A stretch of 64,000 nucleotides of DNA from Massilia norwichensis (GCF_024753245.1 NZ_JANUGX010000007.1:62001-126000); one strand, 5' to 3'. Positions 1-11,780 are shown, numbered from the stretch's first letter. The notes: generated from the letters alone by a model not told the origin. Numbers and translations are program-made.

Positions 1-440
1 GCCTGGCCGGCGGGCGTCGGCATCAGGTTGCGCTCTTCCAGCGAGGCCAGGGCGATGGCGGTCGAGGACAGCGACAGCCCGAGGCCGGCGATCAGCGCCA
101 CCTTCCAGCCGATCCCGAGCAGCAGTCCGGCGCCGAACAGGCTTGCTGCGACGGCCACGACCTGGGCGCCGCCCCAGCCGAAGATGGGCCGGCGCAGCGC
201 CCACAGGCGGTCCGGTTCGAGCTCGAGGCCGATCAGGAACAGCAGCAGCACCACCCCGAATTCAGCGAAGTGCAGGGCGTCCTCGACGTTGCCGATCAGC
301 TTCAGGCCGTAGGGGCCGATCAGGATGCCGGCCGCCAGGTAGCCGAGCACGGTGCCCATGCCGAGCCGCTTCGACAGCGGCACCGCGACCACGGCGGCAG
401 CGAGATAGATCAGTGCGTTCTGCAGCAGGCTATTCTCCAT
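1..440 (-). CDS. Kef-type (CPA2) monovalent cation:proton antiporter, N-terminal part, cut by window edge
   Basis: The reverse strand codes for a very hydrophobic protein starting MENSLLQNALIYLAAA. After about 145 residues the frame runs off the left edge, so the C-terminal half is missing. Features typical of the CPA2 Kef family are GTVLGYLAAGILIGPYGL, the helix LLFLIGLELEPDRLW and LGLSLSSTAIALASLEER. The protein should exchange K+ for H+ across the inner membrane, gated by glutathione adducts in the best-studied members. Its ATG lies inside the last codons of the upstream kefF-like gene (11-base overlap), as in kefF-kefC pairs, so the two are very probably co-translated. Whether it is KefB or KefC, and whether a C-terminal RCK/KTN domain is present, cannot be seen. 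Confidence 0.9.
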   Translation of the reverse strand, partial: MENSLLQNALIYLAAAVVAVPLSKRLGMGTVLGYLAAGILIGPYGLKLIGNVEDALHFAEFGVVLLLFLIGLELEPDRLWALRRPIFGWGGAQVVAVAASLFGAGLLLGIGWKVALIAGLGLSLSSTAIALASLEERNLMPTPAGQ

Positions 441-981
441 GTGCGGCCTCCGTGTAGGCCAGCAGGCGGCGCCTGAACTCGGCGATGTGGGCGTCGACCG
501 CCGCTTCGCCGGCCGCGGCCGCGCCGTGCATCGTCAGCGGTGCGATCCAGTCCATGCCGCACAGCGCGGCGGTCTGCTCGAAGGGCGCGAGGAAGTCGGC
601 GAAAGGCCGGCCGTGCAGGCCGCCGGGCTGGTAGGCCTCGGCGCCGCTGCCGGTGGTCGCCACCAGCCAGTAGCCCTTGCCGCGCAACACCGAATCTGGC
701 GTGCCGTAAGCCCAGCCCGGCACCATGACGACGTCCATCCACTCCTTCATCAGGGAGGGCATGCCGTACCACCGGATCGGGTGCAGGAAGACCAGCAGGC
801 TGGCGTCGCGCACCAGGGCGCGCTCGTTCTCGGCGTCGATGTCGAAGTCGGGATAGGTATCGTATAAATCCTGCACGACGACGCCGGGCGTGGCGCGCGC
901 GGCATCGGCCAGGCGGCGGTTGACCGGAGAGCGGTGCGGGGCGGGGTGGGCGTACAGGACGAGAATGTGTTTTGCGTTCAT
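430..981 (-). CDS. kefF: KefF-like NAD(P)H quinone oxidoreductase, antiporter ancillary subunit
   Basis: This 183-residue flavodoxin-fold protein begins MNAKHILVLYAHPAPHRSPV, the phosphate-binding start of the NQO1/KefF/MdaB family. It continues with FLHPIRWYGMPSLMKEWMD and LVATTGSGAEAY, both family hallmarks. KefF is an FMN enzyme that reduces quinones and binds the cytoplasmic face of KefC to activate K+ efflux under electrophile stress. The overlap with the antiporter gene downstream supports that partnership. No strong Shine-Dalgarno sequence precedes the ATG. It could be annotated simply as an NAD(P)H oxidoreductase, but the gene order favours KefF. Confidence 0.87.
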   Translation of the reverse strand: MNAKHILVLYAHPAPHRSPVNRRLADAARATPGVVVQDLYDTYPDFDIDAENERALVRDASLLVFLHPIRWYGMPSLMKEWMDVVMVPGWAYGTPDSVLRGKGYWLVATTGSGAEAYQPGGLHGRPFADFLAPFEQTAALCGMDWIAPLTMHGAAAAGEAAVDAHIAEFRRRLLAYTEAAHGE

Positions 982-1103
982 GGTATTGATTATTCCACAA
1001 TGCCTCGCCCGATATGTCCTACAAGCCAGTCGGGTGCTTGCCTATTTGTCTGCAGAATGTGCGGGACTATGATGAACACAACGTCAACGTCAAGGAGATC
1101 GGC

Positions 1104-1445
1104 ATGTCGATGCAAAGCGAAGGCAAGGACGCCAAAGGCCGCAATTACCACCAGACCACGAAGGACGGCACCGGTTCGGCTGCCAGCGTGGGCACCGGCG
1201 GCACCGGCGATATCGGCCGCATGTCGGGCGATGTCGATGCCGGCACGCCAGGCAATGCGCGTGAAGGCGGGGTCGGCAACGCACAATCGGACGTCCGTTC
1301 CGACGATCTGCTGACCTCGGGCACGGAACAGGAGCGCAAGCAGGGTTACCGCCCGAGCGAGCCGGGGGCGATCGAAACCGGCATGGAAGGGATCGGCAAC
1401 AAGGTCGGCGGCGACGCCGGCAATCGCCAGAAGGAGAACCCATGA
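1104..1445 (+). CDS. small hydrophilic glycine-rich protein of unknown function
   Basis: I chose the ATG at 1104 because AAGGAG sits 6 bases upstream, giving 113 residues (MSMQSEGKDAKGRNYHQ...). An earlier in-frame ATG at 1014 lacks such a site. The product is very rich in Gly, Asp, Ser and Thr, has no cysteine, no signal peptide and no membrane segment, and looks disordered. Its stop overlaps the next start (ATGA), so the two small genes form one translational unit. It is divergent from kefF. I do not recognise a family. The composition is hydrophilin-like, which would fit a desiccation or stress role, but that is only inference. Confidence 0.72.
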   Translation: MSMQSEGKDAKGRNYHQTTKDGTGSAASVGTGGTGDIGRMSGDVDAGTPGNAREGGVGNAQSDVRSDDLLTSGTEQERKQGYRPSEPGAIETGMEGIGNKVGGDAGNRQKENP

Positions 1446-1696
1446 GCGCGCAGAACGGAACCAAAGACCCGCGGGAACCGATGGGTGCCGACGTCGTCGG
1501 CGGGGGCGGCAACCAGCACAACGACTGGGGGCACAGCGATGTCGGCGGCAACAAGCAGTCGACCCTGGACGACGTGGTCGGTTCGGATACCGGCCGTCCC
1601 GAAGAGGAAGCCGGCGAGCTGCAGACCGGGCTGGGCGGGACCGAAAGCCTGAGCACCGGGAATGCCGGCAGCCGCCAGTCGGCGGACAAGCAGTAA
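1442..1696 (+). CDS. small glycine/asparagine-rich hydrophilic protein of unknown function
   Basis: This 84-residue protein starts at an ATG overlapping the previous stop; a GGAG within AAGGAGAACC lies just upstream. It resembles its neighbour in composition: Gly-rich (DVVGGGGNQHNDWGHSDVGG), acidic, with no hydrophobic core, no cysteine and no recognised domain. The coupling suggests that the two products are made in similar amounts. The gene ends just before a palindromic repeat that may act as the 3' boundary of the transcript. Function unknown. Confidence 0.68.
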   Translation: MSAQNGTKDPREPMGADVVGGGGNQHNDWGHSDVGGNKQSTLDDVVGSDTGRPEEEAGELQTGLGGTESLSTGNAGSRQSADKQ

Positions 1697-1704
1697 AAGA
1701 AGAC

Positions 1705-1801
1705 GTCATTCCCGACCTGGCCGGCCGCCTTGGCGGGAATCCAAGTTTTAGCGCTGCGTTAGCGCACGCAGAGCTTGGATCCCCGCCTGCGCGGGGATGA
1801 C
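1705..1801. repeat. paired palindromic repeat (dRS3/REP-like), locus 1
   Basis: Two inverted units face each other between convergent genes. The left unit (1705-1745) runs GTCATTCCCG to GGCGGGAATCCAAG with an enlarged loop. The right unit (1774-1801) is CTTGGATCCCCGCCTGCGCG followed by GGGATGAC. A smaller hairpin, GCGCT-GCGTT-AGCGC, lies between them. The same motif recurs near 11.8 kb and 33.5 kb. Folded in RNA, each unit makes a GC-rich stem that could stop transcription from both sides, although no T-run follows. Confidence 0.8.
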
Positions 1802-1829
1802 AGCTAGACACACGTGAACGACGGGGCTG

Positions 1830-3257
<1,428 letters not shown>

Positions 3258-3272
3258 CTTGATCGATATCCC

Positions 3273-4694
3273 TTATTCCACGAACAGCGTTGCCGGCGTT
3301 TCGAGATAGCCGCGGATGGTCTGGATGAACTCGGCCGCGACCATGCCGTCGATGACGCGGTGGTCGAAGGACGAAGACAGGTTCATCAGCTTGCGCGGTA
3401 CCAGGCCGCCGTTCTTCACGACCGGGCGGTCGAGGATGCGGTTGACGCCGACGATCGCCACTTCCGGGTGATTGATGACCGGGGTGGTGACGATGCCGCC
3501 CAGCGGGCCCAGGCTCGTAATCGTGATGGTCGAGCCGGACAATTCGTCGCGCGCGGCCTTGCCGGTGCGCGCGGCCTCGGCCAGGCGCACGATCTCCTTC
3601 GCGCTGTTCCATGGATCGCGCGCCTCGGCGTTGCGGATCACCGGCACCATCAGCCCGGCGTCGGTCTGGGTGGCGATGCCCAGGTGGACCGGCTGGTAGC
3701 GGGTGACGATGCCGGCCTGGTCGTCGAAGCGCGCGTTGACTTCGGGGAACTTGCGGATCGCCAGCACCACCGCGCGCATCAGCAGCGGCAGCAGGGTCAG
3801 CTTGCCGCGTTCCTTGCCGTAGCGCTCGTTGAGCTGGGCGCGCAGGGCTTCCAGTTCGGTGACGTCGACTTCCTCGACATAGGTGAAGTGCGGGATCTGG
3901 CGCTTGGCCATCTGCATCTTCTCGGCGATCTTGCGGCGCAGGCCGATCAGCGGCACCGCTTCCTCGCCGTGCAGCTCGGCATAGCGGCTGTCGGAACCGC
4001 CGCCGCCGTGCGCGGCATGGCCGCCGCGCTGGCGGCCCGCTACAAACGCGTCGAGGTCGGCGTGGGTGATCTGGCCGGCCGGACCGCTGCCTGCCACGAA
4101 CTGCAGTTCGATCCCCATGTCCCAGGCGCGCTTGCGCACGGCCGGCGCCGCCAGCGGTTTTTCGCCCGGGTCGCGGAACAGTGCGCGCGAGGCGGCGCCG
4201 TTGTGCTGCGGTGCCGGCGAAACCGAACGCGCGGCCGGGGAAGCAGCCGGCGCCGAGGGCGTACGCGCCGAAGAAGCGGCGGGCGCCGACACGCTGGCCG
4301 CGCCGGCGGCCACCCGCTGCGGCTCGGGCACGAAGCCATGCGGCACGTCGGCCGGCTCATCCGCGGCCGGCGCTGCGGCAGTGGCCGGGGCTGCGGCAGG
4401 CGCGGCAGCCGCTGCGGCCGGCTTCGCCGCCTCGGCCTTCAGGTTGCCCGCGCCCTCGATTTCCAGGCGGATCAGTTCCGCGCCCACGGCCAGCGATTCG
4501 CCGACCTTGCCGCCCAGCGCCACCACGGTGCCGTGCACCGGCGACGGGATCTCGACCGTCGCCTTGTCGGTCATGACATCGGCCAGGATCTGGTCTTCCG
4601 TGACCGCATCGCCCGGCTGGACACGCCAGGCCACCACTTCGCATTCCGCAATACCTTCGCCCACATCGGGCATCTTGATGATGTGAATTCCCAC
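3273..4694 (-). CDS. bkdB: branched-chain 2-oxo acid dehydrogenase E2 (dihydrolipoyl acyltransferase)
   Basis: I chose a GTG start at 4694 because GGAGG lies 8 bases upstream and the product (473 aa) then begins MGIHIIKMPDVGEGIAE, the conserved family N-terminus; the frame is open further upstream. A single lipoyl domain carries Lys44 in DVMTDKATVEIPSP. A long Ala/Pro-rich linker follows, then a peripheral-subunit-binding domain (AVRKRAWDMG...GPAGQITHADLDAFV), then the catalytic domain with His445 in SSSFDHRVIDG. It moves the acyl group from E1 to CoA. The GTG lies 2 bases beyond the bkdA2 stop, so translation is coupled. Confidence 0.95.
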   Translation of the reverse strand: MGIHIIKMPDVGEGIAECEVVAWRVQPGDAVTEDQILADVMTDKATVEIPSPVHGTVVALGGKVGESLAVGAELIRLEIEGAGNLKAEAAKPAAAAAAPAAAPATAAAPAADEPADVPHGFVPEPQRVAAGAASVSAPAASSARTPSAPAASPAARSVSPAPQHNGAASRALFRDPGEKPLAAPAVRKRAWDMGIELQFVAGSGPAGQITHADLDAFVAGRQRGGHAAHGGGGSDSRYAELHGEEAVPLIGLRRKIAEKMQMAKRQIPHFTYVEEVDVTELEALRAQLNERYGKERGKLTLLPLLMRAVVLAIRKFPEVNARFDDQAGIVTRYQPVHLGIATQTDAGLMVPVIRNAEARDPWNSAKEIVRLAEAARTGKAARDELSGSTITITSLGPLGGIVTTPVINHPEVAIVGVNRILDRPVVKNGGLVPRKLMNLSSSFDHRVIDGMVAAEFIQTIRGYLETPATLFVE

Positions 4695-4696
4695 CT

Positions 4697-5764
4697 TTAT
4701 GCCTCCATCGCTCGTTTGAATGCCGCACCGACGCGGTCCGGCCCCGGGAAATACGCCCATTCCTGCGCATGCGGATAAGGGGTGTCCCAGCCGGCCACGC
4801 GCTCGATCGGCGCTTCCAGGTGGTAGAAGCAGTGTTCCTGCACCAGCGCGGCGAGCTCGGCGCCGAAGCCGCTGGTCTTGGTCGCTTCGTGCACGACCAC
4901 GCAGCGGCCGGTCTTCTTGACCGATTCGACGATGGTGTCGAGGTCGAGCGGCCACAGGGTGCGCAGGTCGATGATCTCGGCGTCGATGCCGGTCTCGAGC
5001 GCAGCGGCTTCCGACACCCAGACCATGGTGCCGTAGGTCAGCACGGTGAGGTCCGCGCCGGGACGGAAGACCGCCGCCTTGTCCAGCGGCACCGTGTAAT
5101 AAGCTTCCGGCACCTTGCCCAGCGGGTGCTTGGACCAGGAGGTCACCGGGCGGTCGTGGTGGCCGTCGAAGGGACCGTTGTACAGGCGCTTGGGCTCCAG
5201 GAAGATCACCGGGTCGTCGTTCTCGATGGAAGCGATCAGCAGCCCTTTGGCATCGTAGGGATTGGACGGCATCACGGTGCGCAGGCCGCAGACGTGGGTG
5301 AAGAAGGCTTCCGGGCTCTGGCTGTGGGTCTGGCCGCCGTAGATGCCGCCGCCGCAGGGCATGCGGATCGTCAGCGGCGAGGTGAAGTCGCCGGCCGAGC
5401 GGTAGCGCAGGCGCGCCGCCTCGGAGACGATCTGGTCGGTCGCCGGGTAGAAATAGTCGGCGAACTGGATCTCGACCACCGGGCGCAGGCCGTAGGCGGC
5501 CATGCCGACCGCGGTGCCGACGATGCCGCCCTCGGAAATCGGGGCGTCGAAGGCGCGCTGCTTGCCGTACTTGGCCTGCAGGCCGTCGGTGACGCGGAAC
5601 ACGCCGCCGAAATAGCCGACGTCCTGGCCGTAGACGACCACGTTGGGGTCGCGTTCCATCATCACGTCCATGGCCGAGCGCAGGGCCTGGATCATGGTCA
5701 TCGGCGTGGTCGCCGTCTCTTCGGCAGCCTGCTCGGCGGCCTGGTCTTTATCGATATCTCGCAT
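4697..5764 (-). CDS. bkdA2: branched-chain 2-oxo acid dehydrogenase E1 beta subunit
   Basis: This 355-residue subunit starts at an ATG four bases after the bkdA1 stop. It has the transketolase-type pyrimidine-binding fold: MTMIQALRSAMDVMMERDP, VVVYGQDVGYFGGVFRVT and SEGGIVGTAVGMAAYGLRPV, followed by the C-terminal domain VLTYGTMVWVSEAAALE. With E1 alpha it forms the alpha2beta2 thiamine-diphosphate decarboxylase for 2-oxo acids from Val, Leu and Ile. MPSNPYDAKGLLIASI and the Pro-Lys-Arg-Leu-Tyr stretch are typical of branched-chain rather than pyruvate enzymes. It is the second gene of the operon. Confidence 0.95.
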   Translation of the reverse strand: MRDIDKDQAAEQAAEETATTPMTMIQALRSAMDVMMERDPNVVVYGQDVGYFGGVFRVTDGLQAKYGKQRAFDAPISEGGIVGTAVGMAAYGLRPVVEIQFADYFYPATDQIVSEAARLRYRSAGDFTSPLTIRMPCGGGIYGGQTHSQSPEAFFTHVCGLRTVMPSNPYDAKGLLIASIENDDPVIFLEPKRLYNGPFDGHHDRPVTSWSKHPLGKVPEAYYTVPLDKAAVFRPGADLTVLTYGTMVWVSEAAALETGIDAEIIDLRTLWPLDLDTIVESVKKTGRCVVVHEATKTSGFGAELAALVQEHCFYHLEAPIERVAGWDTPYPHAQEWAYFPGPDRVGAAFKRAMEA

Positions 5765-5768
5765 CACG

Positions 5769-7004
<1,236 letters not shown>

Positions 7005-7187
7005 TCACTTTCCCTTCGGTAAAGGTGTGTACAGCAGAAAACATATTAATTGCCGCAAGGGCGCACACGCGTGCTTTGCGCGACTTTTTTTCTGCTGCTC
7101 TGCAGCACGGAAACACCGGGGTAAGGCGTCATCCGCCCGCGGCTACAGGCCAAGACACTAGCACGCGCTGCAGCGAAGCCGTGTCGA

Positions 7188-8315
7188 CTACGGCAAGCGT
7201 GCGCGGGCTTTCGGCAGCCAGCCGATGCCTTCCGCATGCAGGCTATGGATGTAAAGACGGTCGGCAGTTTCCAGCACGCCGGTGGTGTCGCGGTAGGCGC
7301 CGTCCGGGTCCTGCAAGTCGGCCAGCACCTTGCCGTCTTCATCGAAGGCCAGCACGTGGCCGTAGGCCGGCGGCAGCGGCCACAGAAAGCGCGGCAGGCG
7401 CAGCGCCAGCTTGCGCAGGAAAGGGTGGCCGGCCGTGGCATCGGCCGAGGCCGTGCGCGGCTTGGCCAGCCCAAGCCAGATGCGCCCGTCCATGCCGCGC
7501 ATCAGGTTGTCCGGGAAGCCCGGCAGGTCGGCCAGCAGCACGCTAGCCTGGGCCGAGGGGCCATGGCGCAGGTCGAGCCGGCGCCCGTCGGCGGCGATGC
7601 GCCAGACCCGGTAATTGCCGCTTTCGGCCACGAACAGGGCGCGGCCGTCCTGCGACATCACGATGCCGTTGGCAAAAGACAGGCCGTCGGCCACGACTTC
7701 CACGCCCTGGCCCGGCCGGTAGACCAGCACGCGGCCGGTCGGTTCGTGTTCCAGGAAATCGAGCAGGCTGGCTTCGAAGGGGCCGCCGTGCTCGCGCGGC
7801 GAAAAGCGCCGGCTGGCGTCGGTGAAATAGACGCTGCCGTCGGGTGCGATCGTCACGGCGTCCGCGAAACGGATCGGCTCGCCGTCCGGCATGCGGTCGG
7901 CCAATACGGTCACGTGATGCGGCGCCTCGGCCGCGATCGCCAGCAGGCCGCGCATGGCATCGGCGGCGATCATGCGGCCGCTGCCCTCGAATGCGAAACC
8001 CAGCACGCGGCCGCCGGTCTGCGCCCAGATCTCCTGGCCGCTGCCGTCCGGCCGCATGCGCAGCACGCTGCCGCCGGCCACGGCCGCGTACAGCCAGCCG
8101 TCCGGCCCCAGCGCGATATGTTCCGGTCCGACCGCGCCATCCAGGGCGATCGTCGACAGGTCCGCCAAGCGCTCGTTCGCCGCATACGCGCCCGTATAGC
8201 CGGGATTCGCCGGCGCCTGCCACGCCACCGGATCGGCCTGCACCGGCGCCAGCGCCAGCCAGCCGGCGCAGACGAGCAGGAGGAGGGCGGCAGTGCCGAG
8301 CAGGGAAGGGCGCAT
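7188..8315 (-). CDS. SMP-30/gluconolactonase or strictosidine-synthase-like beta-propeller protein, exported or membrane-anchored
   Basis: I place the start at 8315 (MRPSLLGTAALLLLVCAGW) because GGAG lies 6 bases upstream, giving 375 residues. The N-terminus is a hydrophobic signal or anchor. The rest shows six-bladed propeller repeats: IALGPDGWLYAAVAGG, RFADAVTIAPDGSVYFTDAS, FANGIVMSQDGRALFVAESGNYRVWRI (split by variable parts) and FPDNLMRGMDGRIWLGLAKPR. The asparagine and aspartate positions fit the calcium-dependent lactonase/strictosidine synthase superfamily. Family members include lactonases and paraoxonase-like esterases; the substrate cannot be inferred. It is divergent from the large kinase gene. 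Confidence 0.82.
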   Translation of the reverse strand: MRPSLLGTAALLLLVCAGWLALAPVQADPVAWQAPANPGYTGAYAANERLADLSTIALDGAVGPEHIALGPDGWLYAAVAGGSVLRMRPDGSGQEIWAQTGGRVLGFAFEGSGRMIAADAMRGLLAIAAEAPHHVTVLADRMPDGEPIRFADAVTIAPDGSVYFTDASRRFSPREHGGPFEASLLDFLEHEPTGRVLVYRPGQGVEVVADGLSFANGIVMSQDGRALFVAESGNYRVWRIAADGRRLDLRHGPSAQASVLLADLPGFPDNLMRGMDGRIWLGLAKPRTASADATAGHPFLRKLALRLPRFLWPLPPAYGHVLAFDEDGKVLADLQDPDGAYRDTTGVLETADRLYIHSLHAEGIGWLPKARARLP

Positions 8316-8458
8316 GGACACTCCAAAGATGTTGTCTATATTGCACAATTTTAAGGCCAATAATATCTTGCAACACTCCCATTTCGTATAGTGTTTCCTG
8401 TAATCCTCAAAGCATTTACAATTGCGGACTTCATAAAAAGACTAGGTTTATTAACAAG

Positions 8459-11400
8459 ATGGCGATGCGCGACGCGGTCCTGGCCAGGACCTTCGGCAGT
8501 GATGGCGGAATTCTCGGCAAACTGATCGACGACCACGACTGGAGCGCTACCAGCCTCGGTCCCATCGCGAGCTGGCCGGCGGCCATGCGCACCACCGTCG
8601 AACTGGTGCTGCGCTCGCCGGCGCCGATCGCCACCCTGTGGGGGCGCGAGGGCGTGATGATCTATAACGCGGCCTATGCCGCCATCGCCGCTTCGCGCCA
8701 TCCGGCCATGCTCGGCGCGCCCGTATGCGAAGCCTGGGCCGAAGCCGCCGCCTTCAATGCCAATGTGCTGGAGGTGGTGCTGGGCGGCGGCACGCTGTCT
8801 TACCGCGAGCAGCCGATGACCCTGGAGCGCGACGGCCGGCCGGCGCAGTGCTGGTTCGACCTCGATTACTCGCCGGTCGCCGACGAGCACGGCAGCGTGC
8901 TGGGCGTCATGGCGCTGGTGGTCGAGAGCACCGCCAAGGTCAGGGCCGAGGTGGGCCTGGACGTCGAGCACAGCCGTCTGCGCGCGATCTTCCAGCAGGC
9001 GCCCAGCTTCGTCGCGCAGCTGACCGGTCCCGAGCACGTGTTCGCGCTGGTGAACGCCGCCTACAGCAACCTGATCGGCGAGCGCCCGGTGATCGGCCGG
9101 CCGCTGCGCCTGGCGCTGCCGGAGACCGTGCCGCAAGGCTTTGTCGACCGGCTCGACCACGTCTACCGTAGCGGCGAACCGTTCGCCGCCACCGCGACGC
9201 CGCTATGGCTGTCCGAAGGCGGCAACCAGCGCCGCCTGTACTACATCGATTTCACTTGCCAGCCGCTGCGCGGCGAAGACGGCAGCGTGAGCGGCCTGTT
9301 TGTGCAGGGCAACGACGTGACCGAACGCGTGCTCGCCGAACAGGCGCGGCGCGCCAGCGATGCCCGCTTCCACAGCTTCGCCCAGGCCATGCCGCACCAG
9401 GTCTGGAGCGGCACCGCCGACGGCAAGAACGACTGGTTCAACGACCATGCCTATGCCTACAGCGGTTTGAGCCTGGCGGAACTCGGCGGTACAGGCTGGA
9501 CCACGATCGTGCACCCGGACGACCTGCCCGAAGTGACGACCCGCTGGGCGATCGCGGTCGCCTCGGGCTCGACCTATGAAGCGGAGATGCGCCTGCGTGC
9601 GCACGACGGCAGCTACCGCTGGCACCTGTGCCGGGCGGTGTCGCTGCGCGGCGACGACGGCGAAGTCAGCGCATGGGTCGGCACCAACACCGATATCGAA
9701 GACCGCAAGCAGGACGAGCAGCGGCTCGCGCTGCTGAACGCCAGCCTGGAACAGCAGGTGGCGCAGCGCACCGCCGAGCGCGACCGCATGTGGCGCCTGT
9801 CCAAGGACATCATGCTGGTGGCCGGCTTCGACGGGCGCGTGGAGGCGGTCAGCCCGGCCTTCGGCTCGCTGCTGGGCTGGAGCGAGGCCGATGCCGTCGG
9901 CCGCAGTATCTTCGATCTGGTGCATCCGGACGACCATGCCGCCACCGCGGCGCAGATGGATTCGCTGGGCGCCGGTCACTACGTCTACAAGTTCGAGAAC
10001 CGTTTCCGCCGCAAGGATGGCAGCTGGTGCCTGCTGTCCTGGTCGGCCGCGCCGGACGCCGCCTTCATCCACGCGATCGGGCGCGACATCACCGCCGACC
10101 GCGAACAGGCCGAGCAGATCCGCCGCACCGAGCTGGCGCTGCAGCAGTCGCAGAAGATGGAGACCATCGGCAAACTGACCGGCGGCGTGGCCCACGACTT
10201 CAACAACCTGTTGCAGATCATCTCCGGCAACCTGCAACTGCTGGAGGTGCATTGCGAGGGCGCCGAGGTGCAGCGCTGGATCGCGAATGCCCGCTCTGCG
10301 GTCGAGAAAGGCGCCAAGCTGGCCAGCTATTTGCTGGCCTTCGGGCGCCGCCAGCCGCTCGAGCCGCGCGTGGTCAAGATCAGCCGGGTCGTGATGGGCA
10401 TGGAAGACATGCTGCGCCGCGCCCTCGGCGAGGAAATCGAGGTCGAACTGGTGATTTCGGGCGGGCTGTGGAACACCGCGGTCGACGTCGCCCAGGTCGA
10501 GAACGCGGTGCTGAACCTGGCCATCAACGCGCGCGACGCGATGAGCGCGAATGGGACAAATTCGGGCCGGCTCACCATCGAGGCCAACAACGCGGTGCTG
10601 GACGACCTGTACTGCCGCAACCACGCCGACGTCGCGCCCGGCCAGTACGTGATGATCGGCGTGACCGACACCGGCACCGGCATGGCGCCCGAGGTGCTGC
10701 GCCAGGCCTTCGAACCCTTCTTCTCGACCAAGGAGGAGGGCAAGGGCACGGGCCTGGGCCTGTCGATGGTGTACGGCTTCGTCAAGCAGTCCGGCGGCCA
10801 CGTCAAGATCTACAGCGAGCCGGGACAGGGCACGACCGTCAAGATCTACCTGCCGCGCACCCTGGCCGCGGTCGAGGACGCGCTGGCGCCGGTGCTCGAA
10901 CTCTCGCCGGCGGTGGGCGGCACCGAGACCATCCTGGTGGCCGAGGACGACGAAGCGGTGCGCACCACCGTGGTCGAGATGCTGACCGACCTCGGCTACC
11001 GCGTGCTGAAGGCGGCCGATGCCGCCAGTGCGCTGGCGGTGGTCGAATCCGGGGTGCCGATCGACGTGCTGTTCACCGATGTGGTCATGCCCGGCACCCT
11101 GCGCAGCCCGGAACTGGCGCGCATGGCGCGCGAGCGCCTGCCGAACCTGGCGGTGCTGTTCACTTCGGGTTACACCGAAAACGCGATCGTCCACGGCGGC
11201 CGCCTCGATCCGGGCGTCGAGCTGCTCGGCAAGCCCTATACCCGCGATAGCCTGGCGCGCCGCATCCGCCAGGTGCTGGCCAACCAGCGCAGCCGCGCAC
11301 TGGGGGCGCCGGCGATCACTCCGCCGCGCGCGGACGGCGGCGCCGGCGCTAACAGCGGATCGCTGCGCATCGTGCTGGTCGAAGACGAGGAAGAGATCCG

Positions 11401-11701
11401 CGATGCGACCGAGGCGCTGCTGCTGCACCTCGGCCACGAGGTGCGCTCGGCCGGCACCGCCGAAGACGCGCTGGCGCTGATCTCGGGCGAGTCGGACTTG
11501 TTGATCACCGACGTCCAGCTGCCGGGCATGTCCGGCGACATGCTGGCGGCCGAGGCGCGCGTGCTGGCGCCGGGGATCCGGATCGTGTTCGCGACCGGTA
11601 AAGGGGAGGTCAACAACTGGCCGGATGCGGTGGTGCTGCGCAAGCCTTACGATTTGATGGGCTTGAGTGCGGTGCTGGCCGACGCCACGGCGCCGGCCTG
11701 A
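8459..11701 (+). CDS. PAS-domain hybrid sensor histidine kinase with two C-terminal receiver domains
   Basis: A soluble protein of about 1080 residues if it starts at 8459 (MAMRDAVLARTFGSDGG); ATG 8465 is equally possible and neither has a strong ribosome site. No membrane helices are seen. Four PAS-like regions occupy roughly residues 1-560, including a PAS_3 fold with WTTIVHPDDLPEVTTRW. The HisKA segment GKLTGGVAHDFNNLLQ carries the phospho-acceptor His579, followed by an ATPase domain (NLAINARDAM, DTGTGMAPEV, GTGLGLSMVYGFVKQSGG). Two receivers follow, with acceptor aspartates Asp874 (FTDVVMPG) and Asp1018 (LITDVQLPG). No output domain is present. It is a close paralogue of the kinase at 22.3-24.6 kb. 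Signal unknown. Confidence 0.93.
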   Translation: MAMRDAVLARTFGSDGGILGKLIDDHDWSATSLGPIASWPAAMRTTVELVLRSPAPIATLWGREGVMIYNAAYAAIAASRHPAMLGAPVCEAWAEAAAFNANVLEVVLGGGTLSYREQPMTLERDGRPAQCWFDLDYSPVADEHGSVLGVMALVVESTAKVRAEVGLDVEHSRLRAIFQQAPSFVAQLTGPEHVFALVNAAYSNLIGERPVIGRPLRLALPETVPQGFVDRLDHVYRSGEPFAATATPLWLSEGGNQRRLYYIDFTCQPLRGEDGSVSGLFVQGNDVTERVLAEQARRASDARFHSFAQAMPHQVWSGTADGKNDWFNDHAYAYSGLSLAELGGTGWTTIVHPDDLPEVTTRWAIAVASGSTYEAEMRLRAHDGSYRWHLCRAVSLRGDDGEVSAWVGTNTDIEDRKQDEQRLALLNASLEQQVAQRTAERDRMWRLSKDIMLVAGFDGRVEAVSPAFGSLLGWSEADAVGRSIFDLVHPDDHAATAAQMDSLGAGHYVYKFENRFRRKDGSWCLLSWSAAPDAAFIHAIGRDITADREQAEQIRRTELALQQSQKMETIGKLTGGVAHDFNNLLQIISGNLQLLEVHCEGAEVQRWIANARSAVEKGAKLASYLLAFGRRQPLEPRVVKISRVVMGMEDMLRRALGEEIEVELVISGGLWNTAVDVAQVENAVLNLAINARDAMSANGTNSGRLTIEANNAVLDDLYCRNHADVAPGQYVMIGVTDTGTGMAPEVLRQAFEPFFSTKEEGKGTGLGLSMVYGFVKQSGGHVKIYSEPGQGTTVKIYLPRTLAAVEDALAPVLELSPAVGGTETILVAEDDEAVRTTVVEMLTDLGYRVLKAADAASALAVVESGVPIDVLFTDVVMPGTLRSPELARMARERLPNLAVLFTSGYTENAIVHGGRLDPGVELLGKPYTRDSLARRIRQVLANQRSRALGAPAITPPRADGGAGANSGSLRIVLVEDEEEIRDATEALLLHLGHEVRSAGTAEDALALISGESDLLITDVQLPGMSGDMLAAEARVLAPGIRIVFATGKGEVNNWPDAVVLRKPYDLMGLSAVLADATAPA

Positions 11702-11706
11702 AACGG

Positions 11707-11780
11707 CCACGTCGTTCCCGCCCTGCCACGTCGATCCCGCCCAGCCACGTCGTTCCCGCCCCCATCACGTCGTTCCCGCG
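11707..11780. repeat. tandem array of half-palindromes, about 19-bp period
   Basis: Immediately after the kinase stop, the unit CCACGTCGTTCCCGCCC recurs at 11707, 11726 (one T-to-A change) and 11745, then as TCACGTCGTTCCCGCG at 11765. The spacings are 19, 19 and 20 bases. Only the last copy is completed by its complementary arm (GGCGGGAAC). The first three are therefore orphan left arms of the dRS3/REP-like repeat. There are no unique spacers, so this is not a CRISPR. Confidence 0.8.

Noticed and set aside
9203-11710. 835-codon reverse-strand frame opposite the hybrid kinase
   Set aside because: The kinase frame contains all catalytic motifs; the antisense product resembles no protein and shows only codon-bias composition.
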